Shown here: piece by piece, positions 34,717-46,200 of the stretch
How the letters are laid out: each line of letters starts with the position of its first letter
Numbering within the stretch: the first letter of the stretch is position 1
Assembly (NCBI GenBank): GCA_003313425.1
Contig: NHZP01000022.1
Location: forward strand, 806,001 to 870,000
From: Pseudopyrenochaeta lycopersici
Taxonomy: Eukaryota; Ascomycota; Dothideomycetes; Pleosporales; Pseudopyrenochaetaceae
DNA length: 64,000 bases
Direction: 5' to 3'
Translations under genes and position numbers: made by a program
Notes under the pieces: model-generated
Databases searched by the model: none
What the model was told of the DNA's origin: nothing
Seen by the model: the letters and a program-made list of their open reading frames with translations, nothing else

Positions 34717-35850
34717 ATGCCTTGTTCTGAAGAAGCCATACAAAGTGCGCTTGCTGATCTCGAATCTGGTGTTTTTACTAGTGAGAGGAAGGCTGCAGCG
34801 GCGTATGGCGTCCCTCGCACGACCCTGCAATCGCGACAAGCTGGCCGTCAACCAAGCGCGATTGCCCATACCCACCAGCAGAGATTGACTCTAGAGCAGG
34901 AGGAGGAGCTAGTAAATTGGATCCTCGATGAAGACGCACGCGCCTGTCCTCCTAGTCACGCGCGCGCGCGAGATGGCTACTTAAATCCGCATAGAGAATC
35001 AACACAGGAGGCCCCTTGGCAAGAACTGGATATCTGGCTTCATCCACCGTAATCCACGCGTTGCCTCAGTTGTTGGTAGAAAGATTGAGGCTGCTAGAAC
35101 TCAGGCTGCTACTCCTGAGGTTATTCTCTCATTTCTTGAGTACTTTAAGCGCGTACGCGAGCGCTTTGAAACTCTACCAGGGGATACATAGAATATAGAT
35201 AAGGTTGGACTCGCACTAGGCGTATGTACTAACTCAAGAGTACTCTCAAGGTCAAAAAAGAAGAAGGCTTATGTTGCGTCTCCAGAAAGTCGCGAGTGGG
35301 TCTCAGTACTTGAGACAGTCTCAGCCGTAGGCAAGAAATTCAGATGCGCAGTCATCTTCAAAGGCAAGAGCCTACAGACGACCTCGTTTCCTGCCTCCTC
35401 AGTACCTGACTGGCTATATACAACCTCAGAGAATGGCTGGAAATCAAAAGAGATTAGATATGAGTGGCTAAAGAGGATCTCTATACCTGATACTACAACC
35501 TTGCCTAGTCGCAGACGACTACTAATACTTAATGGGCATAGCAGTCATGTTAATCTTAACTTTATGCTACTTGCAAAGCAGCATCAGATTGAGCTCCTCT
35601 ATCTGCCTCCTCACCTCTCTTACATTCTACAACCTAAGATGACCGCAAGCTTAAAAACAAGACCAACTTCGTTAACTAGAAACGTGAATTTGAGCGCGCG
35701 GCTAAGACGAATAATATTTTCGAATATCTTACTAGTGAAGAAATCGTCCCTCCTAAACCTAGAATAGAAGACTATTTCGTGAAGCCTATCCGAGAGGATA
35801 TAACAAGAGAGGCCCCTTACACAAAAAATCTCGCTTAGAATCGCTTAGCG
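34717..35850 (+). pseudogene. Pogo-family transposase, frameshifted and mutated
   Basis: The N-terminus (MPCSEEAIQSALADLESG) is a Psq-type helix-turn-helix: AAAAYGVPRTTLQSR fits the recognition helix. The CENP-B-like second DNA-binding domain follows (LTLEQEEELVNWILDEDARA). A (CG)n tract at about 34960-34971 shifts the frame. The next block continues in another frame (RIENQHRRPLGKNWISGFIH, then NPRVASVVGRKIEAARTQ). The DDE domain shows NIDKVGLALG (family NxDE.G), an RRRLLILNGHSSHVN block (family DGHSSH; Asp changed to Asn) and LLYLPPHLSYILQP. In-frame TAA and TAG occur. Two catalytic-site changes plus the frameshift make it inactive. It is much less RIPed than the other pogo elements. It is cut on the right by another pogo-type end at 35854. 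Confidence 0.85.
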
Positions 35851-35853
35851 TTA

Positions 35854-36739
35854 ACGTGTTCCACCACCTGATACACGTCCCTACCTGATGCACGCGGTTT
35901 TTAGGAACACTTAAATCCTTCTATTTTCCTATCTAAATAAGCTATACCTCTAAAGATTAAGTATATAAATTTCTAAAGTATTAGTAATAATTTAAAAAAA
36001 TAATTATTAAATTTAAGCTAGTATTAAAAAAGTTATATAAGTTTAAAGTTATAGCTTTAAAAAAGCTAAAATACTTAATTATATAATATTTATAAGTATT
36101 ATTACTATAAGATTTTAAGTACTTATTATAATAGCTAATAAAATTAATATATTAAATTATTTAGTATTAAAAGTATATTCTTATAAAGTTATATAGTATT
36201 TTAAAGTTACTTTTCTTATAATGTATAGTTTTAGGTAATAGTACTTACTTTACACTACAGATAATAGTAAAGGAGTAGTTCTATATTACTATAACTTAGC
36301 TATAAGAGAGAATAATACTTATTATTTCTACTCTACGTAGTTAGTATAGGTTTTAAGTCAGTCTTTTACGTTACGCGCTAGCTCTTAAAAAGGCCTAGCG
36401 TAATAGTACTATAATACTAAGTAGCTAAGTATTTTCTTCTTCTTCTTACTAAAATTTCTAGTATTTAAGAAGTAAGATATAGAATATATTATAAATATAA
36501 TAGTAAAGTAGTAAAATTAAGGAACATACTTATATTCTAACTACTTCTTATACTCTAAAAAGTCTAATATATTTACTAAATAACTTTTTATTTAATTAGT
36601 AAGTTAAGTTAATATACTTAGTACTAAGTAATATAAAATCTCTTTAGTAGAAGACTTTATTTTTATACTTCTTAATTATAATATTAGCTTTAATACTTTT
36701 CTACTTTTTATTAGTATTTTATAAGTATAGTCTTTATAC
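35854..36739. mobile_element. Left end of a pogo-type element plus RIPed AT-rich DNA
   Basis: After TA (35852-35853) comes ACGTGTTCCACCACCTGATA, sharing its first 13 bp with the element at 2978. CTGATACACG and CTGATGCACG form a short direct repeat. Beyond about 35910 the sequence is very AT-rich with RIP character and no recognisable protein. The matching right end is not in the window, so the extent is unknown. Confidence 0.45.
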
Positions 36740-36741
36740 TA

Positions 36742-38588
36742 ACGTAAGCGGCAAGCGAAACGCCTAGGTAAGCGAAACGCCCACTCTTACCAAGACCACA
36801 CCTCTTTCTACCTTTAACTACAATGTCTTAACAACTTAATATTAAATTACTCCCTTATAAGGATAGAATTATCTTAGCTATCTAAGCAATAAAAAAAGAC
36901 GCGATATTAAGTAATTAACGAGCTACAGCAGTCTACAACGTTCCTAGAAGGACTCTCTGCGACTAACGCGCTAGAAAGCTTTTACAACGCGACAGCTAAC
37001 CTAACTTGTTAAAGCTTAATAGGCACAAGGAAGACGCGATTATCTAATATATAAGGAAGCTAGACGCGCGAGGATTTGCCCCTACACTGTCTTATCCCCG
37101 TAAGATAGCGAATTAGTTGCTGGCTGCTCGTAGTAGTGGCCAGGTAGGAGAAAAATAGGCTAGAAACTTCGTCTCTCGTAAGCCTGAGATTAAATCCTAG
37201 CTAGGTAGGCCACGCGACTACTAGAGAGTCCTATGCAGCAATCTAGCTGTTATTAGCCCCTAGTTTAACCTTATACGTAACATTAAAGCTAAGTACAGCG
37301 TCCTAGATAAAGATACCTATAACTTTAACGAGACTGGCTTTACTATAGGCGTAGGAGGGTCTGTTAAGGTAGTAACTGCGTCTAAGAGACGTACTTAACT
37401 ACTGGGGATATAACCTAGTAACTGCGAGTAGGTAACGTTAATTGCTGGTATTAACGCTATAGGCTAGACAATTCTACCCTTTATTATCTTTAAAGCTAAG
37501 AACTATAATAAGTCCTAGTTACCTGATCTATCTAAGGGCTAGCGTATAGGCCTTAGTAAGAATAGCTAGACTAACAACAAACTTAGTCTAGCCTAGCTAT
37601 AGCACTTTATCTAGTATACAGTAGCCTAGACAGTAGGTAGTTACTAGCTACTAGTAATTAATAGCTATAAGAGCTATAATTTACTTGCCTTCTAGGATCT
37701 ATGTAAGGAGAATAAGATAATTACCCTCTGTATGCCTTCCTATTTATCCTATATCCTGCAGCCGCTTAATATAGGCTGCTTTGCGCTATTAAAGCAGGTA
37801 TACTAGCAAGAGATTAGGGTCTTAGTAGACAGTTACATTACCTATATTAATAAAAAAGTATTCTTAGCTTCCTTTAAGGAGGTATTCGAGACCTTGTTCT
37901 TACAGCAGAATATTCTATCTAGCTTCTAAGCAACTAGCCTAGTCCTACACAGCCTAGAGGTGGTGCTATTAAAGCTTAAGGTAAAGCCTCGCACGCTAAC
38001 ACTACCTCTACTAGGGTCCACCCCCTAGCACCCTAAAACACCTAGCAACGCCTAGGAGATAGAGGCTTAAACAACACTAATTATAAAGAGGATTCGTAAC
38101 TATAAGAGTTCCTCTCCTAATTCTATTATTAAGATAGTATTATAAGTTAAAAAGAGATTAATATTAAAGGTACACTTACATACGTTACTAGAAGCTAGAG
38201 TAGCTAGTCTTAAGTAGGCAAATAGAGCTGCTTCTAAGCAGAAAAGGCGTAAGAAAAAGCAGATTTAGCAGGGAGGGACCCTATTAAAGGAGGAGGGAGA
38301 GGACTTAATTACTTAGAGGGACGTTAATGCCTAACTTAAGGTGGAGAGGCGTGCAGAGAGGGTTTAAATAGGTGCTAGTATAAGGGGTATCTAACGCTGT
38401 AAAACTTGTAGAGAGGCAGGATATAATAAGCGCACGTGTAAAAAAGATATAGTAGAAGTAGAGGATTAATTTAAGCTACTATAAGCTGTAGTAGCTTTTT
38501 ATAGGATTAAGTTATTAACGTGCAAAGTTATAAAGCTTTGGTAGGGTAGGCGTTCCGCTTACCTAGGCGTTTCGCTTGCCGCTCACGT
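36742..38588 (+). mobile_element. Full-length pogo-like DNA transposon, RIPed
   Basis: 1847 bp, flanked by TA (36740-36741, 38589-38590). Terminal inverted repeats of about 50 bp begin ACGTAAGCGGCAAGCGAAAC on the left and ACGTGAGCGGCAAGCGAAAC on the right. Each contains two copies of a [GT]AAGCG[AG]AACGCC unit. It encodes one transposase (36823-38469). The ends match the style of the MITE at 2712-2947. Confidence 0.93.
36823..38469 (+). pseudogene. Pogo/Fot-type transposase, frame intact but RIP stops
   Basis: From ATG 36823 to TAA 38467 there are 549 codons including the stop, and all recognisable blocks lie in one frame; only point mutations inactivate it. The Psq helix-turn-helix is at about residues 15-50 (ATAVYNVPRRTLCD). 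The CENP-B-like domain (HKEDAII.YIRKLDARGFAP) and a DDE domain follow, the latter with DKDTYNFNETGFTIGVG at about residue 165 and CMPSYLSYILQPLNIGCF at about residue 305. The second catalytic region reads INSYKSYN (family DGHxSH), so it is lost. The C-terminus ends in a knuckle-like CKTCREAGYNKRTC. About 25 TAG/TAA codons replace Gln/Trp. Normally the protein would cut and paste elements with matching ends. Confidence 0.88.
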
Positions 38589-38590
38589 TA

Positions 38591-39098
38591 TATATATACT
38601 TAACTTTATTTATTATATTAGGTATCTTCTCTTTTAGCTTACTATCTTTAAGAAGTAAAGTAACTAGTAAGTACTTACTATATATAGTATAAAAAAAAGT
38701 TAATTTTATTAACTTATAGACTAAATCATTATACGTTAATTAAGCTATACTTAAAAGCTTTACTTAGTTATCTTAAGCTACTAATATAAAGACTTAAAAG
38801 TACTATTTAAGTATTTAATTCTAGTATTCCATTTACTTATTTATTTATAGATAAAAAGCTATACTTAGCTTATACTTTACTTACAGTTAGTAGTAAATCT
38901 CTACTTAAAAGTTAAAAGTAAAAATAAAGCTTTTATTTAATATAATACTTTTTTATACTCTAAACTTTAAAATTATATAGTTAAAGTAAGCTTTTATAAA
39001 CTATTTTATATCTTATATTTATAAAGTAAGTATATAAAGTACTATCTTTAGGAAGTAATTAATAATTATAAAGATTATATTAAATATATAACTTAAAC
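38591..39098. other. RIPed AT-rich DNA, no gene
   Basis: Extreme AT bias with stops in all frames. Probably continues the sequence left of the pogo element (35910-36739). Nothing recognisable. Confidence 0.4.
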
Positions 39099-39100
39099 TA

Positions 39101-40219
39101 ACGTGTTCTACTACTCGCCGGCTAACACCAGTCGCCAGCCTACCTTATCAACACTAACGCGCTTGCCTCTATAACAACAATTATAACCACCTAATAACAG
39201 CCTGCAGTAGCTTAAAAGGAGGGTTATGTCCTTCTTACGTCTTAGGCGATTAATTTAAGATAGATAAAAAGTGTGCGCAAGGCTACAGAGCTATTTAATG
39301 TTCTCTAATTACTCCTTTAACAGCGCCTCTAAAGCCGCTAGCCTCCTTTAATAATTAACGTATAAAAATATAAGCTATTATCTACTAAGGAATAGAGCCT
39401 TATTTAATAGATACTGGAGCTTAATTAATAAGGCTTTCTACCTTATATTATTAACATACGTTAGATAAGAGACGCCCTTCTCGCCACACAAGGCTAGTAG
39501 CCTCCTCTACCTCCTCTTAGTAAGAACTAGGTCTATTATTTTATTAAGGCTTAGTTAGAGCTTTAGATAAAGTAGAACTGTAAATTCTACTTATAGCGCG
39601 TAAAATATAAGGATCCTATAAAAATAAACGCCTAGTATAGCCTTATACACCGTCTTCTTTATAGACAGTAGCTACAGCTAAGGCTATTTAGATAACAGAA
39701 ACGCCTTACACTACTAATTAACTTAATTAATAGGTCTACCTTATACGTAAGCTCCTTTAATATTAATTACAGAGCCCTTTAAGCAGGGCTCTTACTTAGC
39801 TTATTAAAGGCTGTTAGCTAGCTATAAACTTAGCTATAATCTTAGTAGAGGAAAATAGTAAACTTTATACCTTAAACACGCGTTTATATTATAAGAAGGA
39901 TAAATAGTAATAATATATTATAGCTAAAGGGGCTTTACAGGTTAAGGCAGGTCGTGCGTTAGCTATTGCTGCTAAAATAGCCTTAAACTTAAGGGTAAAG
40001 AGTAAGGCTTCTTAGCCTTAGTAACGAGCACTACTAACCTGCAGTAAATATAGAGTTTAGGGTTATAATTGTACCTTATATAGATAGAGATAGAGAATGC
40101 TATTACTATATTTACTAGCAAATTTACTGCGTAGTTGTCGCGTTATTGTGTGTTAAGATCCGCCTGTTTTAATAAGGTAGGCCGGCGACTGGTGTTAGCC
40201 GGCGAGTAGTAGAACACGT
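39101..40219 (-). mobile_element. Pogo-like element, internally deleted derivative
   Basis: 1119 bp flanked by TA (39099-39100, 40220-40221). Inverted termini begin ACGTGTTCTACTACTCGCCG and extend about 38 bp. The left 540 bp align to the fragment at 2978-3714. On the minus strand the C-terminal transposase part is readable (DLVLTKRR.RRLLALCGEK). It is too short for a whole transposase (about 1.6 kb), so N-terminal and DDE sequence has been lost. Moderately RIPed. Confidence 0.8.
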
Positions 40220-40221
40220 TA

Positions 40222-40826
40222 TTCTTTACTAACAGTAACTTAGAAATAAAGTTTAGTATAACTTCCTTAAATATATTCTTAAGAACTAGTAAAAGTACTA
40301 GCTTTTTATATTAACTATACTTTAAAGCTTTACTCCTTTAGTATAGAGTATATATTCTCATATCCTCTTAAATATTATAACTAAGTATTAGCTAATAGTA
40401 TAGCCTTCTAATTAGCTTAAGTATTCTATATATACTAAAGTAGCTTACTATATATATATTATAGTTTTAGAATAAGATCTCTTACTTAATAGCTAGCTTT
40501 TTTAAAATATATATTCTACTATTATATCTTAAAACTTTTCTTTTATTAAGACCTTAATAGGCGCTTTTTACTACTTTAAGTGTGTTCTATATACGTAGAG
40601 TCTATAATCTACTACTAAGTAAAAGTATTCTTTTACTATAGTTATTATAAAGTTTCTATCTATATTTTAGACTTTACTATTATAAGTTTACTACTAACTA
40701 ATACTTTAGCTAGTAAGCGTAGTATATATAGTATATATTTTATAGTACTAGTAGTAAGAACTTTTATAGCTCTATAAACTATAGTAATATACATTTTATC
40801 TATACTTACTAAGCTAAGCTTAGTTA
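40222..40826. other. RIPed AT-rich DNA, no gene
   Basis: Stops in all frames. No recognisable protein or repeat end. Confidence 0.4.
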
Positions 40827-40831
40827 TAGAT

Positions 40832-41125
40832 TGTTAGGACTGGTTCTATATGGTTATAGCCTGGTTCTTAGGGTTGTTAGGGTTAGATAGGCACAAAGGA
40901 GTTTAATAATGGATAATAGGGTTGCATTGGTCGCTGCCGCACAGGCAGGATCCCGAGGGGCTTTTATGTTGCCCTTACCCCGCACCTGGGACCAATCGGG
41001 CCAAAGGAGGCCTACCCCGCCTTTGATAACCCTGACCTGGCCCATTCTAGGCTAAACTGGCCGAGTATGCCGTGGGTACATTAGGCTCGTCAGCTAGTCC
41101 AGGCGGGAGTCATCGACTCCTGACA
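40832..41125. repeat. Solo LTR, family S3
   Basis: 294 bp, TGTTAGGACTGG...GACTCCTGACA, flanked by a perfect 5-bp duplication TAGAT (40827-40831, 41126-41130). GC-balanced and unRIPed in a RIPed host. No other copy is seen. The minus-strand frame across it is not a gene. Confidence 0.82.
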
Positions 41126-41130
41126 TAGAT

Positions 41131-41800
41131 CTTCTTACTCTACTATACTTTACTCTTACTAGTAGTTTATTTTATAAAGTAAGTAACAACTAGGTTAGTA
41201 ATAAGTTCTTTTATATATAATTTACTCTTTATAAAGAGCTATTTATAGAGTTTATTTTCTCTAAGTAGTACTTTACTTTAAAATTAAAAGCTCTTAGATA
41301 AATTACTTAATATACTTTATATAGGTTTAACTTCTATACTATACGTATAGAGCGTAAGTTATTATAGTTACTTAAAACCTATATAGTATACTACGTACTT
41401 TAAAGAGAATACTACTACTACTACTTAAAGCTATATATAATTACTAAGAGCCCTAAATTATATATTTTATAATTTAGCTTAGCGCTCTAAAGCTTCCTTA
41501 ATATAAAAGTAATTAGACACTATTTTTTATCTTTAAATAATTATAATAGAATACTTAAAATAGTAAAAGTAAATATATCTATCTCTACACATATTATAAG
41601 AGTAAGGTTAAAGTAGTATAGAATTAGTATACTTAAAAAGCGCTCTTTAAGCTTCTTAAATAATATATTTATAGTATTAATTTAGTAAAAATCTTAATTA
41701 CTTTTAAGTAAATTAGTAAGAAGAGCTATTTCTTAAGTATATCTATTAATAAAATATTAATAAAAGTTAGTAAACCTAAGAAATGACTAAAGTTCTTCAA
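41131..41800. other. RIPed AT-rich DNA, no gene
   Basis: Host sequence of the mariner-like relic and of solo LTR S3. Saturated with TA. No protein recognised on either strand. Confidence 0.4.
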
Positions 41801-41957
41801 TATAGTTACATGAAAAGAGTTTCTTCCGCAAAGCGATTTTACACTAAAACCACTACTTTTTATACTAAAATCACTCGCTATCTACATATTTAATCCTTTT
41901 AAAAGTAATAATATCTATAAAACTTTACTATAACTTTAGTATAGTTAAGAGTAAAAT

Positions 41958-42346
41958 TGTTACGATCCTGCCAGGACCCTGTCCCAGTGGCCCCGACTGG
42001 ACCTCACCAAGTATTGGACAACAACCGAGGTCACGTGACGTGCTCAGTTGATCAGTCTGATCAGAGACACTGAGCACACCGAGCACACTAAGTAACATGC
42101 ATAACCTCTATGTATATAGATCACCACAATAGACCCTTATGGCCCAGTATGTTCAACTTAAGATTATACTCTACAGTATAGTAATAGCAATACTAATTAT
42201 TCTTAACCCTTAGTACTCTTTACAGAAGCATCCTCTTACTGTCTTAGTATTAAACCCCCTTCTATCTAGTCCCTTACTCTATCCCAGAGAACCAACTTTA
42301 CAGTCTTATTAGTTATCCTCACTAATAGCCTTTAAGATTCTTCACA
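41958..42346 (+). repeat. 5' LTR of Gypsy-1a
   Basis: TGTTACGATCCTGCCAGGAC...GATTCTTCACA. The 5' half is unRIPed and contains CACGTGACGTG and short direct repeats (GAGCACACCGAGCACACTAAG). The 3' half is shared with the 1b and 1c LTRs. Confidence 0.92.
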
Positions 42347-42378
42347 CTTTAAACACCCTCAAGATAAGTAACACTAAG

Positions 42379-43275
42379 ATGGAAACCACCAACTATTATG
42401 CCACAAGGCCAGGCAACGCTGTCGCCAAACCAGACCTCTTCTATAGGGATTAGTTCAAGCTCGAGGACTAGCTACTCCAGTTCGACCTGTTCTTCAAGTT
42501 CAACGCAACCACCATAGACGACGACGACCAAGCAGTACTCATGTCGAGCTACATGAGGGGCGAAGCTACCAAATGGGTAAAACCCCACCTAGTCAAGTAC
42601 ATAAGTGACAAAGAGAAGCCTTAAGAACTTATCGTCATATTCAAAAATACAGAAAGGTTCAAAGCATGTATGCGCCAAGCGTTCAGGCTCCCAAACGTGG
42701 CAACTATTACAGAGCGCAAGATCTAAAACATGCAACAAACTAGGTCTGCGGCCGACTACACCAACGAATTTCTAGGTTACGCCAGACAGACTAGTTAGAA
42801 CGACAACACCCTAAAAACCATGTACAAACAAGGCCTGAAAGCGGACGTCCAGACTGAGCTCATGCGTACAGGCACGAAAATCACGACACTAGACAATCTA
42901 ATCAATAAAACTATCTAACTAGATATAGAGCTCTATGAGCTCCGTATGCGACTTAGAAGACAACTACTAGGACAAACAAAGGAAGACAAGAAACCCCAGA
43001 AAGATTATCACAACAAGCCAAACAACAGTCACCCACAACATTAGTATTAACCACGGGGAGTGCCCAGACAGTACCTGTCAGGGGGCCCTAAGGCAATACA
43101 TCTAGATAATCTTAACAAGGAGAAATCAGGCAAGGGCGGGAAGAAAAAAGAAATAACCTGCTTCAACTGCAACAAGAAAGGCCATATAGCTAAGGACTGC
43201 AAGAGTAAGAACAAGGTAACCCCCCAGATTAACATAATGGTGGTAAAAGAAGAAAACAGCGACGACGAGACGTAG
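42379..43275 (+). pseudogene. Gypsy-1a gag with zinc knuckle
   Basis: ATG 42379 begins METTNYYATRPGNAVAKPDL. A capsid-like region of about 200 residues contains SSYMRGEATKWVKPHL and NTLKTMYKQGLKADVQTELM. Near the C-terminus is an intact CCHC knuckle, CFNCNKKGHIAKDC (about 43163-43204), followed by acidic KEENSDDET and a stop at 43273-43275. A few in-frame TAG/TAA codons sit at Gln/Trp positions (RIP). Gag proteins assemble the cytoplasmic particle and bind element RNA through the knuckle. Confidence 0.85.
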
Positions 43276-46200
43276 GAAGTCATCGCCACCTAAAAAGAAG
43301 AAGCCTAAGATATAGAGTTGTTACAGCTACCTCTCCTAGAACCCACTAAGAAAGAGATTCTAGGAACCTAGTATAGTAATAAGGAAGAAGAGAGCAGCGG
43401 CTCCCTGTCTCTAGTCTACAAAGATGCTAAGGAAGACCTTAATAATACTATAGTACTCTTAACTAAGGATTAGAAAAAGGAAAACTTCTAGAAACAACAT
43501 TAACTAGGAACCCTAAGGCTATTAACGCCTACAGAAGCGGAAAAAGATATTGCAGAACTTAACCGCTAACTACACGCACAACACATATATAAAGCATAAT
43601 ACATTAACGCGTTAACTCTAGAAGAATAGGAAGCAGCTATAAAATAAGGAATAAGTACGATTATTCTAGCTAAACAAGCGATGCAAGACATATTACGGGA
43701 ATATTACTGTTACCCTAAACATTATACAAAGGCAACACAAGAATAGGCGGAAAGAGCTAAAGAAGCATAGCAACCCGTAAGCGTTAGGGACGCACTACAG
43801 AAACTTTAATAAGCTAGACAAACATAGGCACTAGAGCTCCTAGTAGTTAAGACCCCTAAATATATACTATAACACCAAATAATGCTACTACTAACATAGG
43901 AAGACGCTTTCTATATACTAAATACTAAGAACCTAGTATAATAAGGGTATCTTTAAGTTAACTCCTACAGCGAAATCGTGCTTACAGACAGTAAGAAGCA
44001 AGACATTTATACGCAGCTTAAATAATAAATATATTAGGAGGATAATAAAGAGAATGTTAACCCTCTCTAGCATCTTACAGAAGAAGAAGCCTAAAAAATA
44101 TATAAGCACGCTAAGACGGCTCAGACCCTACATACCATGCGCAAAGGACTACAGAAACTAGTACCAGACTACTTAATAGATCCACGCAATAAGCAACATA
44201 GTATCGTCCACTAGTCCTTTTGTACTACAGACCTATACGCGATCCATTATTTAAGTAAAACAGAACAGGGATACTTCCTTTACTCGTTTTACTAATACAA
44301 ATACTAATAGTATAATTATCTTAAAGTTAAATGCGACAACCACCTATAGGACAAGAGGACTATCCTCTACTTCCTAGGAAATAACGACCCTGCAGCTACT
44401 ATAGCAATGCAGCTAGTCTTTAATAGAGAATGCAATCAGCAACAATAGCAAACGTGCCTCAACTTGGATTACCTTAAGCACAAAGACATTAAGACACTAA
44501 ACAGGTATCAGGAGGAGCCTTTTTTAGAGTCGCGCCCACTAATAGGCAAAAATCGCGAACTCTATATGCAATAGGCACACAAAGACTCCTTAAGCTAAAT
44601 ATTAAGCTTAACAGAAGCTAGATAAAGGCACTAGTAGATTCCAGAGCATAACAGAGCTATATTTCTGCGCGAGCGATAGAACAAGCTGGCCTTGTCCTAT
44701 CGTTAAAATTAGTCCTATATCTATTAATAGTCGCCGATAGGCAACCAATGCCATCAGAGTCCGTAATCACACACAAGGTACAGAGCGTGTAACTTATCAT
44801 CTAGAACCATAGGGAAACGATCGACCTAGACGTCTTCAGACTATCACAATATAATGTAATACTAGGACTCCTATAGTTAAGAGAACATAGTCCAGATATA
44901 GATTAGAAAAGGAAAAAGTTCTTGTTTAAATGCTGTGGAACGGACACAACCACGAGCAAGCCTACGCTGCGGCTGAGTGCCTAGGTAGATAAGAAGATGA
45001 CGATTAGGATCCTTACTTTAAACAAGGACAGCCTCAAGACACGAGGGTCCGACTCAGCAGGTACTAATAGAAGACCCTTAGACTAACAAGCTAGAGTTAA
45101 GGAGAAAAGCGCAACTCTAGTAATCCCTAATAAGTATAAAGAATATAAGTTACTCTTTTAGGAAGAGATAACTACAAAAGCATTACCTAAGCATTAACCC
45201 TAGGATCACGAGATTATCTTACAGGAAGGAAAGTAACTAACTTTCAGCCTAATTTACGGTTTATTAGAAAAAGAACTTAAGACCCTACGCGAATATATTA
45301 AAATAAACTTAAAAAAGGGATTTATTAGGGAATTACAGTCGCCAGCAGGATACCCTATACTATTTATACTAAAAAAGAATAGGAAGCTAAGATTATGCGT
45401 TAACTACTAGAAACTTAATAATATTACAGTAAAAAATTAATACTCTTTACTAAACATAGCAGAACTACAGGATTAACTAGCCTTTACAAAAGTCTTTACA
45501 GCATTAGACTTAAGAGGAGCGTACAACCTTATTCGCATAAAGGAAAGTAAAGAATAGAAGACCGCGTTTAGAACACGCTACAGCTACTACAAGTATACAG
45601 TAATACCTTTTAGTCTTACTAATACACTAGCGACATACTAGGCACTTATTAATAATATATTAAGAGAATACCTAGATATATTTGTTATCACATACCTTAA
45701 TAATATCCTTGTGTACTCTAATAATCTACAGGAACATATTAAGCACGTTAAAACAGTTCTTGCCTGCTTAGGAAGATTTAGTTTGCTGCTTAAACCTAAG
45801 AAATACAAGTTCTATAAGGAAGAAGTTAAATTCCTTAGATGCACAGTAGGTGCATATAGAGTAAAGATAAGCAAAGAGAAAATAAGAGTAGTAAAGGAAT
45901 AGCCTAAACCTAAAATAGTTAAAGACATACAGTTATTTATAGGATTTATTAACTTTAACTAACAGTTTATTAAGGACTTCTCTAAAAAATCTATCCTACT
46001 TACTAAACTTATAAGGAAAGATATAAAATAGGAATAAGGAAACAAATAAAAGAAAGCATTCTAGATACTTAAGGAAGCCTATATTATACCTCTAGTGTTA
46101 ATAGCATTTTGAACGGGAGAACCCCTACAGTTTAAAACAGACGCCTCAGACCTTGCACTAGGTGCAACAGCAAAATAAGAACGCAATAGGAAATGGCACC

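Noticed and set aside
40854..41045. Minus-strand frame of 63 codons
   Set aside because: Lies wholly inside solo LTR S3; no domain.
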